In this document: one piece after another, positions 14,641 to 18,621 of the stretch
Layout: each line of letters opens with the position of its first letter
Position numbering within the stretch: position 1 is the stretch's first letter
NCBI GenBank assembly: GCA_002389055.1
Contig: DGNT01000113.1
Span: 1-18,621, forward strand
Origin: Alcanivorax sp. UBA4485
Lineage (GTDB): Bacteria > Pseudomonadota > Gammaproteobacteria > Pseudomonadales > Alcanivoracaceae
Reading direction: 5' to 3'
DNA: 18,621 nt
Translations under genes and position numbers: made by a program
The notes under the pieces: generated by a model
The model's database searches: none
Told to the model about the DNA's origin: nothing
The model's input: only the letters and a program-made list of their open reading frames with translations

Positions 14641-14998
14641 TGGTGGAGGCGGGGGGGATCGAACCCCCGTCCGCCAGCAATCCGCCTGTAGATCTACATG
14701 CTTAGTCGTGTCTACTGATTTAAGTGGCTGCGGCCCGACAGACAGGGCGCAGTCACCGAGTCCCTAAAGGTTTTAACAGCGCCATCCGGGACGGACTTTG
14801 CTGCGAGCCTGTGTAGCGATGCTCGCCTCACTTCCCCACAGGCTGGGTCGTTTGGCGATAAGCAGGGTTTAAGCTGCTAGTGCGTAAGTATCGTCGTTTG
14901 CGATTACTTTAATATGCCACAAGGTATTTACGAGCATTGCGACGCTACTCGACATGCACCACAGGTTTCTTTACCGGCGTCGAATCCATGTCGCCCCC
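14641..14998 (-). ncRNA. ssrA: Transfer-messenger RNA (tmRNA)
   Basis: A one-piece tmRNA of about 358 nt. Its mature 5' end reads GGGGGCGACATGGATTCGAC and its 3' end ...TTCGATCCCCCCCGCCTCCACCA in two parts: a T-arm (GGGGG-TTCGATC-CCCCC), and an acceptor strand with encoded CCA. The 5' GGGGGCG pairs with the 3' CGCCTCC (one G-U), forming the alanine-type acceptor stem. The internal tag frame encodes ANDDTYALAA and a stop. With SmpB it rescues ribosomes stalled on non-stop mRNAs and marks the products for proteolysis. smpB lies 0.5 kb upstream on the same strand, separated by a small plus-strand gene. It has its own terminator, and a -10 box upstream. Confidence 0.96.
14869..14901 (-). other. 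tmRNA proteolysis-tag reading frame (ANDDTYALAA)
   Basis: On the minus strand GCA-AAC-GAC-GAT-ACT-TAC-GCA-CTA-GCA-GCT-TAA reads A-N-D-D-T-Y-A-L-A-A-stop. The GCA resume codon follows AAAGTAATC, and the ALAA ending is the usual ClpXP/ClpAP degron. Confidence 0.95.
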
Positions 14999-15008
14999 TG
15001 TTGCGGCT

Positions 15009-15014
15009 ATTGTA
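15009..15014 (-). promoter_or_regulatory. -10 box of ssrA
   Basis: TACAAT on the minus strand (15009-15014) ends 10 nt before the mature 5' end at 14998. Transcription would start 3-4 nt before the mature end, leaving a short leader for RNase P. No clear -35 is visible. A second AT-rich patch (TATATA, 15062-15067) lies further upstream. Confidence 0.5.
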
Positions 15015-15082
15015 GGAGATGGGGACGCGGAAGTCGAAGACAAGAGGGCGCTGTTTTTCGCTATATACAGGGCTTTACAAGT

Positions 15083-15095
15083 ATTGTCCGACAAT
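15083..15095. repeat. 13-bp palindrome between ssrA and the small membrane protein gene
   Basis: ATTGTCCGACAAT is a perfect inverted repeat around a central C. It lies in the 197-nt gap between the ssrA 5' end and the plus-strand small gene, about 100 bp before that gene. It follows TTTACA (15074-15079), a fair -35 match, and could be an operator. The rest of the gap holds only the ssrA promoter and a Shine-Dalgarno. Confidence 0.35.
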
Positions 15096-15195
15096 CAAAC
15101 CGGGTGATATGGGTTTGTCACATTCAGGGTGCATCATCGGGGCTGTGTCGCAATGGATGCGACCGCAATGAGTCATTCATTGAGGAGTGGAAACG

Positions 15196-15462
15196 ATGAA
15201 GACGATCAACAAGCTTTGGGCGCCGGTGGCGGCGCATCCGCTGCTGGCCCGGTCCCTGCAACTGGTGCTCACGCTGGCGTTGTACGCCGGCGGCGCTTAC
15301 GCGGTCGCCCTGGTGAGCGGCGAGGCGCGCATCCCGCTGGTGCTGTACGCGGTGTACTTCCTGCCCGCGGTGCTGCGCGCCTGGCTGCAGTTCTACTGGC
15401 GTTTGCGTGATGACGTGAAATCGCTGGGCGGACATCGCGGCAAAACCAACAAGGCGCTCTAG
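15196..15462 (+). CDS. Small two-helix membrane protein of unknown function
   Basis: An 88-residue protein that I do not recognise. It has a short basic N-terminus (MKTINKLW), a first hydrophobic helix (about residues 18-40, SLQLVLTLALYAGGAYAVALV) and a second (about 47-65, IPLVLYAVYFLPAVLRAWL). A basic C-terminus (RLRDDVKSLGGHRGKTNK) follows, so both ends are probably cytoplasmic. The ATG at 15196 is chosen because GAGGAG lies eight bases upstream; an in-frame GTG three codons earlier is less likely. Codon use resembles the neighbours. It lies between ssrA and smpB on the opposite strand, and its stop codon is inside the shared terminator stem. A function in ribosome rescue would be speculation. 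Confidence 0.75.
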   Translation: MKTINKLWAPVAAHPLLARSLQLVLTLALYAGGAYAVALVSGEARIPLVLYAVYFLPAVLRAWLQFYWRLRDDVKSLGGHRGKTNKAL

Positions 15463-15474
15463 GGCGCCTTGTTG
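15442..15474. terminator. Terminator between the small membrane protein gene and smpB
   Basis: A perfect 11-bp stem CAACAAGGCGC (15447-15457) / GCGCCTTGTTG (15464-15474) has a 6-nt loop containing the small gene's stop codon. On the minus strand GG and TTTT follow, giving an intrinsic terminator for smpB, which ends at 15491. On the plus strand the T-run is poor. Confidence 0.75.
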
Positions 15475-15490
15475 TCGTTCCGCCGCCGGT

Positions 15491-15964
15491 TCAGCGCTGG
15501 CGGAGGATGCGCTGTTTCTGCCGTTTCCAGTCGCGCTCGCGCTCGGTGGCGCGCTTATCGAACTTCTGCTTGCCCTTCGCCAGGGCGATATCCAGCTTCA
15601 CCAGCCCGCGCTTCCAGTGCAGATTCACCGGGACGCAGGTGAAGCCGTCTTTTTGTACGCCACTGAACAGCCGCGCCAGCTCCTTGCGATGCAGGAGCAG
15701 TTTGCGCGTGCGTTGGGGGTCCGGCACCGAGTGGGTGCTGGCGGTGGGCAGCGGTTCTATCCGGGCGCCGAACAGGAACGCCTCGCCCTCCTTCAGCATC
15801 ACGTAGGATTCGGTCAGGTTGCCCTTGCCCTCGCGCAGCGCCTTCACCTCCCAGCCTTGCAACGACAGGCCGGCCTCGAAGAATTGTTCCAGGTGATAGT
15901 CGAAGCGCGCTTTGCGGTTTTGCGCAATGGCGTTCGGAGACGATTGTTTTTTCGGTTTGCCCAT
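15491..15964 (-). CDS. smpB: SsrA-binding protein SmpB
   Basis: A 157-residue SmpB of normal length. It binds the tRNA-like domain of tmRNA and delivers it to stalled ribosomes. Family features are the N-terminal AIAQNRKARFDYHLEQ (13-28), FEAGLSLQGWEVKALREGKGNLTESYV (29-55), and LLLHRKELARLFSG (89-102). The basic C-terminal tail (KQKFDKRATERERDWKRQKQ) folds into the mRNA channel in known complexes. The ATG at 15964 gives the expected N-terminus, but no Shine-Dalgarno precedes it; instead a consensus TATAAT lies only 9 nt upstream. Its partner ssrA is the next gene but one on the same strand. Confidence 0.97.
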   Translation of the reverse strand: MGKPKKQSSPNAIAQNRKARFDYHLEQFFEAGLSLQGWEVKALREGKGNLTESYVMLKEGEAFLFGARIEPLPTASTHSVPDPQRTRKLLLHRKELARLFSGVQKDGFTCVPVNLHWKRGLVKLDIALAKGKQKFDKRATERERDWKRQKQRILRQR

Positions 15965-15973
15965 GGGGCGGCG

Positions 15974-15979
15974 ATTATA
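15974..15979 (-). promoter_or_regulatory. -10 box immediately upstream of smpB
   Basis: A perfect TATAAT on the minus strand ends 9 nt before the smpB ATG. With a usual 6-7 nt to the start site, the mRNA would begin 2-3 nt before the ATG. The region upstream is GC-rich (hairpin 15991-16008, CGGCCCT/AGGGCCG) with no clear -35. Confidence 0.5.
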
Positions 15980-16056
15980 GAGAGTGGCCGCGGCCCTGGC
16001 GAGGGCCGTGGCACTTGTTTCTGCCCGGCGGTGGGTAAGCGGTTACGCACCCCGGC

Positions 16057-16085
16057 TTGAGCGGCTTGCCGAAAATCAAGACAAT
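16057..16085 (+). promoter_or_regulatory. Promoter of the NSS transporter-rnfH operon
   Basis: TTGAGC (16057-16062), 17-bp spacer, GACAAT (16080-16085): four of six consensus matches in each box at ideal spacing, 30 bp before the transporter ATG. Confidence 0.5.
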
Positions 16086-16115
16086 GGCGCAATTGCGTCG
16101 AGGGGTAAGTTGCCG

Positions 16116-17588
16116 ATGAAGAAGGAATACAAGCCGGTCCACGGTATGTGGACCAGCCGGTGGGTCTTTATTCTCGCCGCCACGGGCTCCGCCGTGGGAC
16201 TGGGTAACATTTGGCGATTTCCCTACATCACCGGGGAGTACGGCGGCGGCGCCTTCGTGGTGCTCTATCTGCTCTGTATCGCCTTGATGGGGATTCCGAT
16301 CATGGTGGCGGAGGTGATGCTCGGCCGTCGGGGCGGTCTCAGCCCCATCCACACCATGTCCAAACTGGCGGAGCAGAGCAAGGTGACCCGCCGCTGGGCG
16401 GGCATCGGTTACTTGGGGGCGGTGTCGGGGTTTTTGATCCTGTCTTTCTATTCCGCGGTGGCCAGCTGGGCGCTCATTTATGTCTGGGAAGCGGCCCAGG
16501 GGGTGTTCCAGGGCATCACGGCGGTGCAGTCCAAGGCCCATTACGAGGACATGCTGGCCAACCCCTGGCTGCTGTTGGGTTCGCACACCCTGTTCATGGT
16601 GATCACCATGGGCGTGGTGGCGCTGGGCGTGAAGCAGGGCCTGGAGCGCGCCGTGCGCGTGCTGATGCCGATCCTGTTCGCGCTGCTGGTGGTGCTGATC
16701 GGTTACGCCTCCACCACGTCGGGCTTCGCCGAAGGCGTGGGCTTTCTGTTCGCGTTCGATTTTTCCAAGTTGTCCGGTGAGGCGGTGATCGTGGCGCTGG
16801 GCCAGGCCTTTTTCACCCTTAGCCTGGGTATGGGCGCGATCATGGCCTACGGCGCCTACATGCCCCGCGAGATCAAGGACAAGAGCGGGCGTTCGCGTCC
16901 GGTGTCGATCGTCTCCTCCGTGGTCACCATCGCGGTGCTGGACACCCTGGTGGCGCTGGGTGCCGGCCTGGCCATGTTCCCGTTGTTGTTCACCGGCGGT
17001 CTCGAAGTGGGCCAGGGGCCGGGCATGATGTTCGTGACCCTGCCGCTGGCGTTCGGGCAAATGCCGGGCGGGCTGCTGTTCGGCACCCTGTTCTTCGTGC
17101 TGGTGGTGTGCGCGGCCTGGAGCTCCTCGATTTCCCTGGGCGAGCCGATGGTGGCCTGGCTGGTGGAGCGGGGCCTGAAGCGCGCGCCGGCGGCGCTGGT
17201 GGTGGGCCTGGCGGCCTGGCTGCTGGGCGTCGGCTCGGTGCTGTCCTTCAATGTCTGGAAGGAGCACGAATTCCTGGTGGGCACCTTCTTCGACAACATC
17301 GAGTTCCTGTCCACCAGCGTCATGCTGCCGCTGGGCGGGCTGTTGATCGCCATTTTCGCCGGCTGGGTGATGAAGGAAACCCACGCCCGCAAGGAACTGG
17401 CGATGAAGAGCTTCCCGCTCTATCTGGTTTGGCGGGCCCTGGTGCGGGTGGTGTCGCCGGCGGCGGTGGTGGCCCTGTTCATCTATTCCCTGTGGTCGGT
17501 GCTGGCGGCGGATGACACCGCCGCCGAGGCCGGCGCTGACGGCGACCCGGTGGAGCAAACCGCCCCCGTTGATCAGGAGGCGCGCTGA
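16116..17588 (+). CDS. Sodium-dependent transporter of the NSS (SLC6-like) family
   Basis: A 490-residue inner-membrane protein of the neurotransmitter:sodium symporter family, with about 11-12 hydrophobic helices. The first carries the family signature WTSRWVFILAATGSAVGLGN (11-30) followed by IWRFPYITGEYGGGAF; its unwound centre forms the Na+ and substrate sites. Bacterial members import amino acids or related amines with sodium; the substrate here is not known. The open frame begins 44 codons earlier, overlapping the smpB promoter region. The ATG at 16116 fits the family N-terminus and has GAGGGG ten bases upstream. The stop overlaps the rnfH start by one base (TGATG). In Pseudomonas a ratA-type gene sits between smpB and rnfH; here this transporter occupies that slot. 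Confidence 0.93.
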   Translation: MKKEYKPVHGMWTSRWVFILAATGSAVGLGNIWRFPYITGEYGGGAFVVLYLLCIALMGIPIMVAEVMLGRRGGLSPIHTMSKLAEQSKVTRRWAGIGYLGAVSGFLILSFYSAVASWALIYVWEAAQGVFQGITAVQSKAHYEDMLANPWLLLGSHTLFMVITMGVVALGVKQGLERAVRVLMPILFALLVVLIGYASTTSGFAEGVGFLFAFDFSKLSGEAVIVALGQAFFTLSLGMGAIMAYGAYMPREIKDKSGRSRPVSIVSSVVTIAVLDTLVALGAGLAMFPLLFTGGLEVGQGPGMMFVTLPLAFGQMPGGLLFGTLFFVLVVCAAWSSSISLGEPMVAWLVERGLKRAPAALVVGLAAWLLGVGSVLSFNVWKEHEFLVGTFFDNIEFLSTSVMLPLGGLLIAIFAGWVMKETHARKELAMKSFPLYLVWRALVRVVSPAAVVALFIYSLWSVLAADDTAAEAGADGDPVEQTAPVDQEAR

Positions 17589-17905
17589 TGGCCGCGGATC
17601 GCCTGCATGTGGAGGTGGTCTACGCGCTGCCCGAGAAGCAGCGACTGATCGCGCTGGATGTGCCCGCCGGGACCACCATGCTGGAGGCGGCCCGTGAGTC
17701 GGGTATCGCGGAGTACTTCGAGGGGTTGGATCTGGAGCGGGCCGCCATGGGCGTGTTCGGCAAGGCCGAGCCGGCGCCGGCGCGGCGGGTACTGGTGGAC
17801 GGCGAGAGGGTGGAGATTTACCGGCCGCTGAGGATTGATCCCAAGGCGGCCCGCAAGGCCCGCGCGGCGCGGGCCGGGAAGGACGGCGACCAGGAAAAGC
17901 GTTAG
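17588..17905 (+). CDS. rnfH: RnfH family ubiquitin-like protein
   Basis: A 105-residue protein of the RnfH/UPF0125 family, a small beta-grasp fold. The family opening is HVEVVYALPEKQRLIALDVPAGTTMLEAARESGI (residues 7-40), followed by MGVFGK and RVEIYRPLRIDPKAARKARA near the C-terminus. Its function is not established; the name comes from linkage to rnf operons in some bacteria. The start shares one base with the transporter stop codon, and GGAGG lies seven bases upstream, so translation is coupled. Its last four bases overlap the end of the convergent bamE. The order rnfH / bamE / fur is conserved in Pseudomonas and relatives. Confidence 0.93.
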   Translation: MAADRLHVEVVYALPEKQRLIALDVPAGTTMLEAARESGIAEYFEGLDLERAAMGVFGKAEPAPARRVLVDGERVEIYRPLRIDPKAARKARAARAGKDGDQEKR

Positions 17906-18393
17906 GAGCGCGGAATCGGCACCGTGGTGGCGTCCGGGGTGGTCTGGGTGCCGGGGTCCGGTTCCGGGTCGTTCAGCGGTTCCGGGTCCACCAGGTTGTC
18001 TTCCTTGCGATCGCGGGCGCGCTGTTCCAGTTCCCGGTCGCGGCGGCCGGAGGTGCGCTCGCGCACATTGGCCACGGGCTCGCCGTCATAGTGGCTGTAC
18101 TGGCCCCCTTCGAAGAACACCACGATCTGCTGCTCCACGGTTTCCGCGTTACCGGTCTGGTAGTGCAGCAAATAGAACCAGGTATCCGGCGTGAACGGGT
18201 CGGTCAGCGTCGGCGGACCGAGCACGAAGCGCACCTGTTCCGGCGTCATTCCCGGTTGCAGATCGGCGAGCATCTCCCCGGTAACCACGTTACCCTGGGG
18301 GATATCAATACGATAAACCCCGGGGAAGCGCAGGGAACTGCAACCGGCCAGCAGGACGGTCAATAACAGCGATAGTGCAATGAACCTTGGCAT
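17902..18393 (-). CDS. bamE: Outer membrane assembly lipoprotein BamE (SmpA/OmlA)
   Basis: A 163-residue lipoprotein of the BAM complex, which inserts beta-barrel proteins into the outer membrane. The signal peptide MPRFIALSLLLTVLLAGC has its lipid cysteine at residue 18. The BamE core follows: FPGVYRIDIPQGNVVTGEML, then LQPGMTPEQVRFVLGPPTLTDPF and WFYLLHYQTG. The last 50 or so residues form a basic then acidic/Pro-rich tail (ERTSGRRDRELEQRARD...PEPLNDPEPDPG), longer than in E. coli BamE. I chose the ATG at 18393; an ATG at 18411 (six codons earlier) is also possible. Neither has a Shine-Dalgarno sequence. It is divergent from fur, as in Pseudomonas, and ends overlapping rnfH tail to tail. 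Confidence 0.93.
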   Translation of the reverse strand: MPRFIALSLLLTVLLAGCSSLRFPGVYRIDIPQGNVVTGEMLADLQPGMTPEQVRFVLGPPTLTDPFTPDTWFYLLHYQTGNAETVEQQIVVFFEGGQYSHYDGEPVANVRERTSGRRDRELEQRARDRKEDNLVDPEPLNDPEPDPGTQTTPDATTVPIPRS

Positions 18394-18414
18394 GGTGTTT
18401 CGACTTGGCATAAT
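18387..18414 (+). promoter_or_regulatory. fur promoter
   Basis: TTGGCA (18387-18392), 16-bp spacer, CATAAT (18409-18414): five of six matches in each box. The start site would be near 18421, giving a leader of about 80 nt with a small hairpin GGTTC/GAACC (18452-18467). The -35 lies inside the 5' end of bamE. Confidence 0.55.
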
Positions 18415-18423
18415 GTTCGGGCG

Positions 18424-18451
18424 ATAATACAGACTTGGCAACAGGGGACAA
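18424..18451 (-). promoter_or_regulatory. bamE promoter
   Basis: On the minus strand TTGTCC (18446-18451), 16-bp spacer, TATTAT (18424-18429). The start site would be near 18417, about 24 nt before the chosen bamE ATG and only about 6 nt before the alternative ATG at 18411. It abuts and faces the fur promoter, so the two may compete. Confidence 0.5.
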
Positions 18452-18502
18452 GGTTCCCGAGAGAACCGGACATCCTCCACGGCGGCATACGGAGCAAAGA
18501 CA

Positions 18503-18621
18503 TTGGATAATCAGGATCTTAGAAAAGCGGGTCTGAAGGTGACCCTGCCGCGGATGAAAATTCTGCAGCAGCTGGAATCCTCCGAAGAACGCCATCTCAG
18601 CGCCGAGGACATCTACAAGGC
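18503..18621 (+). CDS. fur: Ferric uptake regulator Fur, N-terminal part
   Basis: The first 39 codons of fur, cut by the window end. Fur is the Fe(II)-dependent repressor of iron-uptake genes. The visible protein (M)DNQDLRKAGLKVTLPRMKI, continuing LQQLE...HLSAEDIYK, is the start of its winged helix-turn-helix and closely resembles Pseudomonas Fur. The start must be the TTG at 18503: no in-frame ATG or GTG lies nearby upstream, GGAG is eight bases before the TTG, and the protein then begins at the usual place. The metal sites are outside the window. It is divergent from bamE, the standard arrangement in this group. Confidence 0.95.
   Translation, partial: MDNQDLRKAGLKVTLPRMKILQQLESSEERHLSAEDIYK

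Noticed and set aside
14364..14705. Plus-strand frame crossing the SulP start and the tmRNA 3' end
   Set aside because: It runs through the ssrA terminator and acceptor stem; its ending (GGIEPPSASNPP) is a well-known false translation next to RNA genes.
15975..17558. 527-codon minus-strand frame opposite the NSS transporter
   Set aside because: Gln/His/Arg-rich shadow with no hydrophobic core or motif; the plus strand encodes a recognisable transporter.
18409..18431. Possible Fur box (ATAAT ... GATAATAC) in the bamE-fur region
   Set aside because: Only two GATAAT-like hexamers, spaced unlike the 19-bp consensus; they are better explained as -10 boxes.

Overview
The window is GC-rich, gene-dense DNA from a gammaproteobacterium. 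The gene content, the rnfH / bamE / fur neighbourhood and a tmRNA tag reading ANDDTYALAA (close to the Pseudomonas-type tag) fit an Oceanospirillales/Pseudomonadales-like marine bacterium; Alcanivorax or a relative is my best guess, but this is inference. It looks like chromosomal core and near-core DNA. I see no insertion sequence, integrase, CRISPR array, rRNA or tRNA, and no broken gene. Two genes are cut by the window edges: bioC on the left and fur on the right.

Layout, left to right. (1) 1-1200: the end of a biotin operon, bioC-bioD, overlapping by 8 nt. (2) 1229-1849, minus: a YbhB/PEBP-type protein. (3) 2109-5920, plus: a two-gene phosphatase operon. A PhoD-like lipoprotein with a Tat-type signal is coupled by ATGA to a purple-acid-phosphatase-like lipoprotein with a long unexplained C-terminal region. 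A good PhoB-box match lies upstream, so this looks like a phosphate-starvation scavenging unit. (4) 5933-7072, minus: a PHA-synthase-like alpha/beta hydrolase with a serine nucleophile, preceded by a run of three hairpins. (5) 7195-8179, minus: a flavodoxin-like oxidoreductase and an Lrp/AsnC regulator. The regulator is divergent from leuA (8454-10136, plus) across a control region with a perfect dyad and a structured leuA leader. (6) 10149-11917, minus: a class I glutamine amidotransferase overlapping a multidomain YbaY/META lipoprotein. (7) 12029-14485, minus: mtgA (peptidoglycan glycosyltransferase) and a SulP anion transporter.

(8) 14641-15964 is the trans-translation locus. ssrA (tmRNA) and smpB are both on the minus strand and are separated by a small two-helix membrane protein on the plus strand. 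(9) 16116-17905, plus: a sodium-symporter-family (NSS) transporter coupled to rnfH. (10) 17902-18621: bamE (minus) and fur (plus, TTG start), divergent from a compact promoter region.

I did not find an obviously new multi-gene system. The best leads are the PhoB-box double-phosphatase operon and its unexplained C-terminal region, the Ser-for-Cys PhaC-like hydrolase, the lrp-leuA control region, the small membrane protein between ssrA and smpB, and several promoters with dyads or apparently very short leaders.
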